From the NCBI GenBank assembly GCA_021234155.1, contig JAJEKV010000023.1, forward strand, positions 5,479,945 to 5,543,944: a stretch of 64,000 bases of DNA, given 5' to 3'. The position numbers and the translations under genes were made by a program. Below are positions 33,301-46,443 of the stretch, in pieces. This stretch comes from Isoetes taiwanensis (lineage: Eukaryota; Streptophyta; Lycopodiopsida; Isoetales; Isoetaceae). The notes under the pieces are model-generated. The model saw nothing but the letters and a program-made list of their open reading frames with translations. It made no database searches and was not told the DNA's origin. The number at the start of each line of letters is the position of its first letter. The first letter of the stretch is position 1.

Positions 33301-35397
33301 GCATTGTGAGTTTCAGATCGTTTGAAAATCCTTTTCTTCCTCTTATTGGGCCGTCCTTTTGCAGCTCCACCTGTCGCACCAAACACATCTGCACGTACTG
33401 TACATAACAGATATTTAAACAAAAAAACCGACCTTACAAAGCCACCCATGAGAAATAAATCACCTCATATACCTGGCAACATAGGAGATTGGTCTAACGA
33501 AGCTCGAGAAGCCGACTCATTTATCCATTTCGATGCATGCAGCGGTACCGTAATAACAGTCAGAACAAGGCATCTGCACAATGGCAATGATAATCAATTA
33601 GCTCAGTCTCTGCACCCTTCAATTAAAATCAAATGGTCGGTTACCTTAATTGCCGTAATTCTTTTTCTACAATCGCAGTTAACTCAAGATCCTAAAACAG
33701 AGAATATCATAAGAGATCCATAAGAATTACAGCTTTTGTATTCAAGAAATAAATAGCGATTCTGCAGCTGAACCTTGCAACAGCTTTAGGCATTGCTTTG
33801 CGGGGCAGGCATGCAGAAGTTCTAACATTAGCTTTGTTTCATCTAATACCTTTAAACGAAATCTGAAACTGAATGAATTCAATACAATGCATACTAGAGC
33901 ATACCCCTCCACATCGTATGTAATGATTTTCTTCAATACTCCTCCATTCAGCATCATCTGCAGAATTTTTTTGTCTACTTCCAGAAATTGGCAATGACTT
34001 CAAAGCATGGCGCATTTGATGACCCCGTCTATACTGTTCCTATTCATTCCAGCAAAATCCTGAATTAAAAAACACAAATCAAACACTAGAAATCACAAAA
34101 AAAGCATCCAACCCAAGAATTATCATACTGCAAGCAAGAAGTGGTTCATTTTAACTGACTGCTATATAAAATATATATGCTCCGTCCCATAACTAGCAAG
34201 GCAATTGTACCGTACTATTTGCTCCTGCATCAAAACTTGAGAAGTGACCTCCTCTCCAGACATCCAATAAGTGAAGGGAAATGAAAGGTTCTCCCCATTT
34301 ACACGACCAAACAAGTCAATGCGATATGTTTTTGGCTGAAATGTCTTGTCAATCTGCAGAGATCACATGATTCAAATACTGCCAAAATATAACCCACGTA
34401 ACATCCCAGGCATTCCTATACAATGCCTTACCTCAATGATAAGATTGGTCTCTTTCTTATTATTCTGCTGTGAGTGTCCTAGAAAGGAAGCAGGCATCCA
34501 CTTGTGAAAAGACAAGAAGAAAACATTACATGGAACTGCACAAAACAATGGAGGTTATTAAATATTCAGAATTCACCAAATGCCAATGCGAAATGCACCC
34601 TTATGTCAGATGTTAATGAATTGAACAAACAATTGTAGAACAGCATATACTTACTACCAATGTGCCTCAGCTTCTCAACCATTCGATTGTGAAATGATGG
34701 CACCAGCTTGTCATCTTCAAGCAACACCTATTTATATCAAGACTAGTAAATCTAAATGGCATTTTGAAGCCTGTATGCTACTTACTTACCACCGGCTGCA
34801 ACAATTTCGCAACTGCCTTTCCATCTTCTCTAAGGATGGCCTGCCACGCTTTCAGATCATTAACAAGCTCATGTCCCTGTTCCCCAGTAGGCTGAGGCTG
34901 ACAAGCCGCCCCCTCATCAATAAATAAATCAGTGGCACATGCCCTGGAGGCAAATATGAGCCGCTGCTGCTGCAATGGAATGCCGTCTTTGACCTGTTTT
35001 ACATTGTGAATGCTGAAACTTATAAGCTTGTTTCCCACTTCGTCTATTATTTAAATTGAAAAAAAAAAAGAACCCCAAAGAATTTAAATCTTTCTAATAT
35101 AAGTAGACATAATATATTACTCCGATGGAAGAACACGAATGGACGCATTAAACTTTACCAGACTTGAAGTTAATAACTTAACTTCCAGTAACAAAGTGCT
35201 AACCTGAATTTGTTGTTTCCATTTTGCAACGAAAGCCCCCGGATCAACAAGAATCTACACAAATGCAAAGCAAATGCACCTAAACTATCATAATAAGCCC
35301 TCTATACGTTAGGAAAAACTCAAGTTCAAAAAGATTAATCCTAACATTAGCCTACCGTAGACGTCGAAGACTTGGAAACATCCCCATGCTTTGCCAT
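30355..35397 (-). CDS. Ubiquitin-like-domain protein joined to a DUF789 domain
   Basis: Minus-strand exons with GT-AG borders: 35356-35397 (ATG), 35204-35254, 34790-34993, 34655-34727, 34432-34478, 34216-34353, 33905-34039, 33774-33849, 33645-33691, 33473-33573, 31183-33388, 30891-30995, 30641-30821, 30355-30582 (stop). Residues 15-50 (V-D-P...K-Q-Q-I-Q-V-K-D-G-I-P-L-Q-Q-Q-R-L-I-F-A) align without gaps to ubiquitin around its [12 protein letters not shown]. The middle is unrecognised, then about 400 polar, disordered residues with a basic K-R-K-K-R-I-F-K-R run. The C-terminus is plant DUF789: Q-F-E-K-L-L...T-P, Y-F-V-P-Y-L-S-A-V-Q-L, L-Y-E-F-F-D-M-E-P-P, W-F-C-I-A-W-Y-P-I-Y-R-I-P and L-T-Y-H-S-L. 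Phases agree throughout except 33774 to 33691, which is off by one base (micro-exon or frameshift). The alternative is two genes: the first could stop at a TGA near 33465 and a DUF789 gene start at the ATG at 33449. DUF789 function is unknown. Confidence 0.75.
31183..33388 (-). other. Large central exon: disordered linker plus DUF789 start
   Basis: This 2.2-kb exon supplies most of the protein and is a single open frame; it stays open upstream to an ATG at 33449. The first 1.5 kb encodes a Ser/Asn/Asp/His-rich, low-hydrophobicity region. The last 500 bp encode the first half of DUF789, from the V-G-R-P-F-A-Q-F-E-K-L-L block to the G/A-Y-F-V-P-Y-L-S and F-D-M-E-P-P blocks. It ends at the donor AGAA/GTAAGG (31182). 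The split inside DUF789 before the C-terminal blocks supports a spliced, functional gene and not a retrocopy. Confidence 0.7.
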
Positions 35398-35731
35398 GTA
35401 TATATGCTACAAGCATTTAGCTGCTAGCGCCACGAAAATGCCACACCGGTACAGAGGTAGCTAAAGCTGAGATAAATTCAAAATATATCGACAGGAACAG
35501 ATTCCTTAGCAAAATCAACAGAATGAATGGATATTTCTCAAATTTGATGAAGACGGCCCCGCATATAGGAGTAAAGGCGACGGAATTGAGACCTAATCAG
35601 GAAATATACTGCTCCAAAATGTGGCGAAGAAGATTTTCAAGAATCGGAAAACGTGAGGCGTTAGTTAATCCTAACTGGGAGTGCGAATTAGGTCGGAACA
35701 CTGTCACGGACTAGGAGGGTCAATGTATACA
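35398..35731. promoter_or_regulatory. 5' flank of the UBL/DUF789 gene
   Basis: This region upstream of the ATG at 35397 should hold the 5' UTR and core promoter. I see no unambiguous TATA box at a fixed distance. A MITE with its 9-bp duplications begins at 35732. Confidence 0.3.
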
Positions 35732-35740
35732 AACGTATGC

Positions 35741-35922
35741 CGAGCCCCGTAAATGTCGGACACTGACATGTTATACCCACGGGTATATCCGTGGTATATC
35801 CGTGTGTTCGACATGTTATAGCCACGCCCAAAAAAAATACACGGCGTTTTTGTGGACTTAGCCAATTTTTTGCCATTTAAGGCTGGGTATAACATGTCAG
35901 TGTCCGACATTTACGGCGCTCG
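35741..35922. mobile_element. Mutator-type MITE (182 bp)
   Basis: Terminal inverted repeats of 39 bp (35741-35779 and 35884-35922) match at 38 positions, with 33 consecutive perfect pairs (35747-35779 with 35884-35916). The flanks carry AACGTATGC on both sides (35732-35740 and 35923-35931), a 9-bp duplication characteristic of Mutator/MULE elements. The 104-bp core repeats the ACATGTTATA motif and GGTATATCCGTG, and is non-coding. Confidence 0.9.
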
Positions 35923-35931
35923 AACGTATGC

Positions 35932-36765
35932 TATCTATCTAGTATAATCTACTGGTCCAACCAATATGCTTGTCCTATCTGCATATCTTCACCAATGACC
36001 ACCTTTGAGACATAGCTATAAGCAAGGCCAAAATAAAGTTATCTTTCACGTGGGTCGTGGCATAATCATGACCGTTGCAGATTCTATGGGATGGAATCAC
36101 CAACCGTTGAGATGCTGCCACATCACCACATTAGGGTAGTCTAAGCCGAGGTAAATAAACACTTGTACGTAAAGTTTGGGTAGGAACAATTTTGCACCCG
36201 CCGCGAATCCCATCTTGACATGTGGATAGTTCTAAACCTAAATGTGACTAGTCTTCCTGCTCCAAATTTTTACTTGCATTCGGGCAGTTCCGGCAGTTTT
36301 TACTTGCATTCTTGCTCTTTGATCAGCATTCTAACTGTTTGTTACCTGCAGATTCACAAAATTACTCACACGCCAAGGCATGCCTAACATAGCAGAATTG
36401 AAACTAGGTTGAAATTCTTGTATACTAAAATCCAATTGAAAATAAAAGGGCATTCATAATGTCGGAATTGAAAATTGAAGTAGCAAAAAGAAATTACGTT
36501 AAGATAACATGCAAATTCATTGAAATTAGTCAAAGTTGAAATTGGAAACATCTATCATATGTGAAATGCATACTCCTTTGGATGTAGCAAACTTACTTAC
36601 GAGTTTAGTTTTTGTAAATTGGATGTAAACTCAGTTGTAATATGATTCATAGGGAAGAAGAGGAGAAGGGGCATTTTTTACGTCCATGACAGACTAATTG
36701 GTCTATGAAAAACACACAAAATAGCAAATTTTTAGTCGGATTTGATTGATCTTGTTTGACCCCAT
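35932..36765. other. Interval without gene
   Basis: No substantial frame. A short direct repeat (GCAGTTTTTACTTGCATTC-like, near 36270-36310) is the only structure noticed. Confidence 0.4.
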
Positions 36766-38054
<1,289 letters not shown>

Positions 38055-38399
38055 GCCCTCCCCCTCCCCTTCCAAAATTCATTTTATATTTACGACCATG
38101 CGACCTTGCGATAAATTTCTTGTAATGCACGAGGGTTTTAAAATCCTAGTTGGGGCATCAAAGTAGATGTTGATCCATCCCTCATGTCTATAGATAATAT
38201 AGCACTTGGTAACAACCAGTTTTTCGTTTTCTCATTTTAGGGTTCTTGGGATGCACCCAAATAGCACTAGAGCATGATTGTCTCATAGTCAAAGACTATC
38301 GTACTTTCTTGTAGAATAGAATAGACTATCGTACTTGCTTGTAGAGAATGAACAAAATAATGGATAAAATTAAAAGTGCGTAAATTAGAGGGCTTAAAA

Positions 38400-39065
38400 T
38401 ATGAGCAAAAACCCGACGTTTTCTCATTGTAACTGATCTTCTTAAAGCAACATTAGCAATAGTCTTTCTTCTAGTATAGAAGTTTCTACATGGTTGAATT
38501 GGTCCTGGAATTCTTAGATATAAATGTGACACCTATAGTCTTTTGTGGTAGTTATGGTCTCGTTCAAATTGTCAACCATTACCGACACTATGTCTTGCCA
38601 TTCTTTTGGGTTTGCCAAGGGGCCCTTCTCTTTTATTTTCATTTTACTGTGGTGAAGACCTTGTATAAGATCTGCCTTATTTTTGGATAAGACCATGTTG
38701 CAAAACCTGTTGAAATAATCAACCTTTTGTGATTATTGTTGGCTTGGATTCAATCTCAATTTCTTCTTCAATCTCACCTCCCTCTCTTTCATTCATCAAT
38801 CTGCCTGTAAATTGTGAGCAATTCTAATCCACCAAGAACATCTTCCTCGAGCTCCAATATGGAGAAATTTTTGGATACAAAATCAATAGCCAAGGTGAAG
38901 GCATTCAAGCGCATACAAGTTAGAATTAATATCAAATGCTTGATATCCAACATTGGAATCGAAATAATTCTCCGTCTCTGCATCCAGAATGGCTTGCTTG
39001 CAGAAAATGTCTACGAAGAAATCTTGCTAATGAGAACTTGCGCGTGTCACGATCCTAGAATCTAG
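38400..39065 (-). pseudogene. Possible decayed gene or retroelement fragment
   Basis: Minus-strand pieces look protein-like but lie in different frames. They are R-L-N-A-F-T-L-A-I-D-F-V-S-K-N-F (38983-38789), an acidic E-G-G-E-I-E-E-E-I-E-I-E-S-K (about 38795-38725), and K-N-K-A-D-L-I-Q-G-L-H-H-S-K-M-K (38696-38514). The last runs past a stop into E-F-Q-D-Q-F-N-H. I do not recognise the family. The plus-strand frame 38814-39065 over the same DNA is also open, so the strand is not certain. Confidence 0.25.
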
Positions 39066-39109
39066 CTCTCCTAAATCATTATGCATACTCTTGCATTTTT
39101 TTCCCTGCC

Positions 39110-39295
39110 CTTTCCATGCTCCAACCATTCAAAAACCCTCTAGCATTCAACTATCCCCCTCCATGCTTCATTTCGATCACCGAAAATCCTTCGACGTGTC
39201 TATATCTTTCCATGCTCCATTTCAACCACCCAAAATCCTTTGGCAAGCATCCCCTCTTCATGCTCCATTTTGGCCACCCAAAAATACAGAAGCAT
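39110..39295. repeat. About 48-bp minisatellite, four degenerate units
   Basis: Units start with CCATGCT(C/T)CATTTC-like sequence near 39114, 39163, 39209 and 39260. Each is followed by (A)CCACCCAAAATCC-like sequence. Confidence 0.6.
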
Positions 39296-39839
39296 AACTA
39301 ACCACCTAACCGGGTGGCAAATACAATAACACTGGCTCTACGTGGGCTATCACATTACTTCGCATAGCTTGATCAAGGGAACAATAGTTCAGTTTAGGAA
39401 TTGGAAAAGGGTCTGGGTTCAAAGTACATTTTTACAATTAATCTGCAGCTCCAACTCCTTGGAGGATTCACATTCTCTGAGGCGACCGGATTAATCGTTC
39501 CATGAAACGTACTCACAGCACATGACTGATCTCCAATCACGACTTGGCCCTAAATATGTTAACAAAGAGATATTTCTATAGGTGCCACTTATAATATTTA
39601 TACTTGAATATTGGTTTATGTAATTGTCAAAAACCAATACTATTTAGTTAGTTAGGCACCTGACAGTTAGGTTTTCCCGTTTTTATATACCTCTTCAGTC
39701 TTTCCTTTTCCTTCATCGGCGCATCTTCATCTCCACGCTTCTGGCTTTGTTTCCCCACATCTCACCCACCCACCCACCCACCCTCACTCTTGTTGGATTT
39801 CTCTGTTGTGCAGACTGTAGAGGAGCATTGTGGCTCAGG

Positions 39840-40130
39840 CAACATTAGCATGATGGCTAATGTGTGGCTCTTTGTGGTGGCTTTGAGTTGGGCAGCATTA
39901 GCATGGTGGCTAATGTGTGGCTCTCATGTTGTGGTGCATGTTATGCTTGGTGAAGCCTTGTGGATTCGAGCAACATTAGCATTATGGCTAATGTGTGGCT
40001 CTGGTTTATGGCAGGCTTGTGGTGTAAGCAGCATTGGCATTGTGGCTAATGTGTGGCTTTTGTTTATGGCAAGCTCTTGTTTGGAAGGGACCTAGTGGCT
40101 CGAGCAGCACTAGCATTGTGGCTAATGTGT
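39840..40130. repeat. Degenerate repeat with GGCTAATGTGTGGCT core
   Basis: Five units each carry (G)CA(G/A)CATTAGCATNNTGGCTAATGTGTG(G/A)CT, starting near 39841, 39895, 39971, 40029 and 40107. The ATTAGC...GGCTAAT core is a small palindrome. Spacing between units is uneven (54-78 bp). Confidence 0.65.
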
Positions 40131-40499
40131 GACTTATTTTGTTGTGTGTGCCAGTGGTGATTGTGAGATCTTGAATGTGTGCCAGTTCTTGGTTGTGATA
40201 TTGGAGGCCCTCGTGCCTAGTACAGTTGGTTGTGAGATTACTGCCTTTGAGTTAGTAGATGGTTGGAGATATTGTGAGCTCTATGCTTGGCATGTCATTG
40301 CATGTTTGTAGCTGTGCAGGTTGATAGGTTGGGAGCGTCTGCTATTTCTTCGTGATTTGTGGTTGCAGGCCCTTTTATCAAGCTTTATTGTAGGAGAATA
40401 ATCGAGCATTATTGCAGACGTCTAGGAGTTTTAGAGAATCTGGATTTTCAGCTTTGTTCAAGCCATCTTATACTCAATTGTGTTTTAGCCTATCATTGA

Positions 40500-40565
40500 T
40501 TAGTGTTACTATTATCATCAGGGTTTTTCCTCGAAAACCCGAAAGGGCGAGGTTTTTTAAGCCCG
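40500..40565 (+). repeat. LINE 3'-UTR hairpin remnant
   Basis: GGTTTTTCCTCGAAAACCC then GGGCGAGGTTTTTTAA closely matches 17571-17609, just upstream of the LINE tail there. A decayed version is at about 26335-26372. Here it stands without the rest of a LINE. Confidence 0.5.
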
Positions 40566-40619
40566 ACTATAATGGTCTACACTTTCAATGCATTTTGTAG
40601 TTCTTGTTATCAATCAGCA

Positions 40620-40950
40620 TTGTATTCTGGTTATTGGTTTAGTGGAGATGCCCAGATGTGGAGCATTGTATTATGGTTATTGGTTTAGTGGAGATGTTTA
40701 GATGTGGCTTATGTATTCTGGTTATTGGTTTAGTGGAGATGCCCAGATGTGGCTTTCTTAGCATATTGTACATTGTGTTGTTTTTAGTGGAGACACCCAG
40801 ATGGGGCAGCTTTTCAGCATATTGTACATTGTGTTGTTTTAGTGGAGACACCCAGATGGGGCTTTTAGCATATTGTACATTGTGTTGTTTTAGTGGAGAC
40901 ACCCAGATGGGGCTTTTTTGTATTGTGGTTTTGTGCTTAGTGGAGATGCC
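40620..40950. repeat. About 50-bp minisatellite (GTTTTAGTGGAGACACCCAGATG)
   Basis: About seven units of the form TT(T)AGTGGAGA(T/C)(G/A)CCCAGATG(T/G)GG, preceded by TATTGTACATTGTG or TATTCTGGTTATTGG. One further unit lies far away at 46285-46335. Confidence 0.8.
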
Positions 40951-43900
40951 CTATGCACAGAAAAGGTTATTTTGGTGCCAGAGTTCCAGATAAGGGATGC
41001 TATGCGATATGAGTTTGCATCTATGCGCTTTTGTGTGCTCCTTGCAATCCAGATCAGGAATCCTTCATGCAGTTCTATTTCATTGCTTTATGCGCAAGAA
41101 GAACATAGATGTTTCTATTTCATTGCTTTATGCGCAAGAAGAACAGAGATGTTGGTGACATGTTGGTGATGACTAACCCTTCCCAGATAAGTAATCTTTC
41201 ATTTCCAATTTTTCTAAAATTTTATTGTGGCTTAAGTTCTCAATATTATTGTGGTTTCAGCTCTTGTTGAGACAGAAAATTAGGACTGAGAATTTCTGCT
41301 TCCCTTATTATGCCGCACTTATGATGTTGCATTAACGGGCATTAGCTACATTGATCCTCCCTTTTTATTTCCCAAGCACATTTTAAGTATGGCTTTGAGT
41401 GTGTTTGTTGTGTGAACAGCTGGGATATTGGAGTAATTGAGTCTGTGATTCAAGTGGATATGAGATATCTTACTTATGTAGTTGCCTATTTGTGTTCTTC
41501 GTGCAGACAGTTCTCCCTAGTTTCACTTTCTCCAGTCTTTATCTAGCCCTCCCAGTTCATTTTCTCCAGTTTTGTACCTAGCTAGCTGCAATTTGGAAAG
41601 TTCTAAATTGTTGTTCGTGGTTCTTTTAAAGCTATTTTCTTTGTCATCTCTCGTTTTGGCACCTCTTGGCATGGTGATTTGAGGATGGCTTTTAGTATTA
41701 GAGGATGTTATTCCTATTTGACTGTTGTATCTTGCTCTTAATTCTGTTCTCTCTAGTTGCTTTTGTTGGGTGTCAAAATTCAACAAGATTTTGCGACAAA
41801 CTTGGTTGGGCTTAGTCTAGAATTCAATAGTTGACCAAATCATACTGAATTGTTGCTACCTACATTATAGACTGGTGACCGAATCATAGTGAATTGTTGC
41901 TACCTACATTATAGACTTGTGACTATATTATAGTTGTTGCGGTAGTGGCAAGTCATATGGCAAGTGCATAAATTATGCAGCTAATTAAAACATAACATAA
42001 ACATTGTCTTATATAATTTTGTACATTATATATTATAGCTGTTGCGGAAGTGGCAAGTCATTTGGAGTTGTAGCGATATCTTATACCTTCTCTATTTAAC
42101 ATTTTTGTGCCTTTGCCTTTTCTTTCCTTTTGGCTAGCCTCCTTGACCTTGTCTCAACTTGTCTACCTGTGGTACATACTTACAAGATGCGTGGCAAGTT
42201 TGCTTATTAAGTGAGGAACGTTTGGGGTTGATGTGCGGTTTTGAACTTTGATGTTGAGGAAGAAGTTAGAATAGCTCTTCCTAAAGTTGCATGTCTATAG
42301 TTTTCTAGTTATAGAGTTTTAGACATTCAACATTGCTTTTGCAATTTTGGCCCTTTTATGCAAATCAACCTTACTCAACACTTTTTTAAATGCACCTTCA
42401 AGACGAGCCTTCTTGTATAAAATATGGTGATGTTTCAATTTGGTAGGTTGCCAAATCTTGCATATTTAGAGAATCATGTTTACGTTTGTTATGTGACATG
42501 CATTGCCATATCTTATCTTGTCCATGTCAACACTAATTTAAAATGCAACTTTAAGACAAGCCTTTATGTATACAAGAAATTTTATGTATCTCTTTTTCAA
42601 CCCGCTGCAAAAGAAGTTTTGTACTAAGTCAAATAGATCTCAATTCTAGACATCCTTGAGATGTGAAAGAACATGCAGGAGTTGAACCTTGGAATTCATC
42701 TGTGAATCTTTAGCCAAAAAGGTCTGATACTAAGTTTGCAAATAGAAAAGTCTTTGATAATGATATGGGTTTCAATGTTGCATCCGCTTAAGTATGGCCA
42801 GTGGGTACATAACAAAAGAAATCGACCTGTATGGTCCTAAAAATTATTTAATTGGTAGGCCCCTAAGGTTTTGTTTAACCTTTATTTCTTCACTTGATCA
42901 GGTCTCATTAATACTCATGTTCATACTTCTCAACAGCTGGGACGTGGCACAGCAGACGATGTAGACCTGTTGACATGGCTACACAAGCGCATTTGGCCAT
43001 ATGAATCAAACATGACTGAAGCAGACTCATACACTCTACTTTCTTATGTGGTCTAGAGCTTATACACTCTAGGGTAACTTATGAACCAAATGAACCCATG
43101 TGGATCTGTATGGTAGATAATCATGGTATATTTCAATAGATAATCTATATTGCTTTCATAAAGGGCATGTAACATTTGTTTTTTGCACACACATAACTAA
43201 TATGCTGGAAGTAGAAAAATACATCTATTAGCTTTCTTAAATATTTAGAACAGCCATGAGCATATATATATTCTGTAATTTCAACGTATGCTAGAATGGG
43301 CTGCATATGCTTTTTAGCTATTGTTGATATCATATGCTTTTTAGCTATTGTTGATGTCATATATCCATTAGAATCTGGATATTTGGAATGTTCTATGGCA
43401 TTTAGAAATAGGATCGCAGCATTTAGAAAGAGAATTTGGGCATTAGAATTTGGGCCAGAGAGATTCTAAATGCCCATAGAGTGATTCAGCATCTATCTTG
43501 CTCAGGTCAACATCAATTCAGATTCTTCTGTAAATATTAAATGGCATAATCCTATTGATAGGAATTTATGATAAATTGCATGCATTATCTTCATACATCT
43601 GTGTCCACATTTAATCAGCTATATACACTTGCCGAATAATTTGACCGCAACATTTTAATACCACCAGAACACATATATTGCTTTCCATTTTGTGCCTTTG
43701 CAAATAGCTAATACTGATGTTCTAGTTGTTCATTATAAGTACGTCATGTACTTTGCAGAAATCTGGCAAAGACATCCATGTTATGGGTTTAGTGTAAAAG
43801 ACCATATTGTTAAGGCCTTACCTTCCTCTAAATATCCATCACATCTTGAAAGCAATGATTCTGCAGATAGAAAAAGCAAAAGCTAGATGGAAAGGTCTGT

Positions 43901-46421
43901 GGAGAGGTTGGAAATAAGCCATTTCAGGTTGAGCACTGAAGCAATTTGCATTGTTACTTTCATTTTTTCCATCTCTTGATTATTCCCATCTGCACAAGTT
44001 CTTATTAAATTGTTTTCAAATTGGCACATGTTCCATTTATCCTCAGGTTAACTGGCTGACGTGCTCAACAATTAGTTGCAACAGTCAAGTTATAGTCAGG
44101 CAGATTCCACATATGCTGCCAACAATCCAATAAGTGGATTTAGTTTTTCATCCAAAGGCTGTTTCTCAAAGTGCCAATCACAGAGTCAAGAAGAAAGGAT
44201 AACCCTGCAGGAACTGAGTTACTTTAATCTTCAATATTTCAATTGTATTTTCTAGGTTAAATATGTGGCATGGCATAAATGTTTGACATGAGGACATAGG
44301 CTCCAGCTCATAGGGGATATAACAAAACACATCAAAACATTGCTACCTGTGTTGTACTTTGCAGTACAACCTGCAGGCACAAAGCAGAGTCATCCATAAG
44401 CCAATTCCAAATTGTAAACCGACAGATAGTAAATTTTTTGTTTCATTGAAGTACCAGGCAAGTAATATGGTAAATATCAGGTAATACTTTGGCAGCATAA
44501 GTTTGAAATACCAAATAGATTATTCCAAGAGTTAGCATGACTGAAAGCACTTAAGAAACCAGTAAATGTCATATCATCCAACTATATACATGTGTACCAG
44601 GTTGACCTCTTTTAATCAGCATTCAGGTAAGTTTTTATTTAGTATATGGATGCTTGACACTTCACCAGGTATACCTCAATACACCCTTCGATTACTAGAT
44701 TAGAAGTTTGTTGGTTCTGGTGAATATGCAGCACAAAAATTACATGCAACACTACCAAATATTCCGCAAGTGCTTGAATGCATCCAATAGAAAATTACAA
44801 TGGATTAAGAAATACCTCGTTCATTCAATAGTACTTGTTGGTGTAACAAAAGCAGCTAGCAACGCCAATCACTCTCCATCTTGCTGAACCACATGTGAAG
44901 CTCTGCTTTTCGTTTTTGGACATCTTAGGTTCTAAGCTTCTGAGAGTAGGTTCTACCTAATGATTTGAACTAGGATGGCCTTCTGAAATGCTGTGCAGTA
45001 TTTTCACTGGAAGTAAGGATTATAAATCAGCAGGACATTTGGCTACTTGCGTGGGCAGTATTTCCCACGCAGTCCAACAAACCCCAAGCACGAGCTAACA
45101 GCTTCAGACCTAAAAAATATTGATATAAAGACGGTGCAGACTAGCCTTCAGGCCCAAATTTGAATAAGAAATAACTCTCAAGAACAAAAACTGACAAAAA
45201 TACAAAATCCGATTCTGTTGGGTGTGCACAGACGGCCAAGTTTCAGTCAGAAGCTTTCCCACAAATCTGCCATGCCATTTTGACGAAGGGCCGTCCAGTT
45301 TTGATGAAGGGAGATGCGCCCAGACAATTCCGGAAGAGTCGGGTAGCTTAAAGAACCGATGCTATTGCTGTTGCAGGCGATGGCTATGGCGATGGCGGCA
45401 ATCCCAGTCCGGCCTTTTTTTTCTCTTCGACACGTCCTAACATTTTTTTCCTTTCACTCCTATTTTCTCTGACCTTTTTTTTCTCTCCCTATTTTTTCCT
45501 TTCGGAAAAAGAACCTTGCCCTTGATGTTTATATATGTTAAGAAAATAGGGTGACGTTCAATTTGGTGGGTTGCCAAATCGTATGCATATTTAGAGAATC
45601 ATGATTATCGTTTGTTATTGTGTCACATGCACTGCCATATCTTATCTTGTCCATGTTTTACTAGGTCTTATCTGTCCATGTTTATCAAAATCAAATTGTG
45701 ATATGCTTGTGTAGTGATATGCCCTAGTTGGTGGCAAATATTCACCTCAGATCTATGAAATGCCTTGAATAGTGACATTTGATTGCTTGAGTGGAAGAGG
45801 AGTTTCTCCATTGTTTTTGGAGTTGTAGAGATTTGACGATAGTTGTGATGATACTAGCATGCTTGGCCTTTTTTGAATTGGCCCATATTTAGCCTGCTTG
45901 TGGTTGCCTACATATTTTTGCCATTCCAATCTGCTGCCTATGTCAGTACCTTACTTCTGTTGTTTTTTCACTATTGTTGGATATCCACTATACGCAGAGC
46001 ATCCTTTTAGTTGACTTCACCTGATATGTGCTTAGAAACTTGTCCACCCCTATGACTACAACAAATATAACCTATCCATTTTGTATATGGTCGCACTTTG
46101 GACTTTGCTTCTTTTCAGTTCCCCTTCGTAACGTCATGAGATCTATAACTACCTGTCTCTTCAGCAGCAAGTTGGTTTCTCATTCATTCGGTTGGGACCT
46201 TCCGATGGTAGCTCCATGGAACTTCTATTTGGCCTCGTCCTCCTACATCACTAACCCTAGTTTTTACTGCCTTTGTTCTTCAGCATTGTATTCTGGTTAT
46301 TGGTTTAGTAGAGATGCCCAGATGTGGCTTTTCTTTTAGTTTGTCTCCTCTTCCCTCTATCCATATTGTGCTGCATATCTGGTTTTGACAATTGAATTTA
46401 TCTTCGTATAATGATAAGAAT
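40951..46421. other. Long intergenic stretch with few features
   Basis: No gene can be supported. The one clear structure is a direct repeat of about 120 bp: 42420-42535 and 45545-45660 share TTCAATTTGGTRGGTTGCCAA, CATATTTAGAGAATCATG and CCATATCTTATCTTGTCC. With the minisatellite unit shared by 40.6-40.9 and 46.3 kb, this suggests a dispersed repeat family on both sides. Short tandem duplications occur near 41070-41150 and 43305-43360. Confidence 0.5.
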
Positions 46422-46443
46422 ATAATAGAATAATATTCCTCTT

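Noticed and set aside
34993-35204. Processed ubiquitin pseudogene
   Set aside because: The ubiquitin-like match is split by a proper intron and continues into a long spliced frame, so it is a domain of a larger gene.
39110-40950. CRISPR-like array
   Set aside because: Repeats are degenerate, adjacent and of uneven spacing, with no constant repeat/unique spacer pattern, in a plant genome.
41523-41786. 87-codon minus ORF
   Set aside because: Some charged protein-like stretches, but no splice context, homologue or motif; too weak to call.
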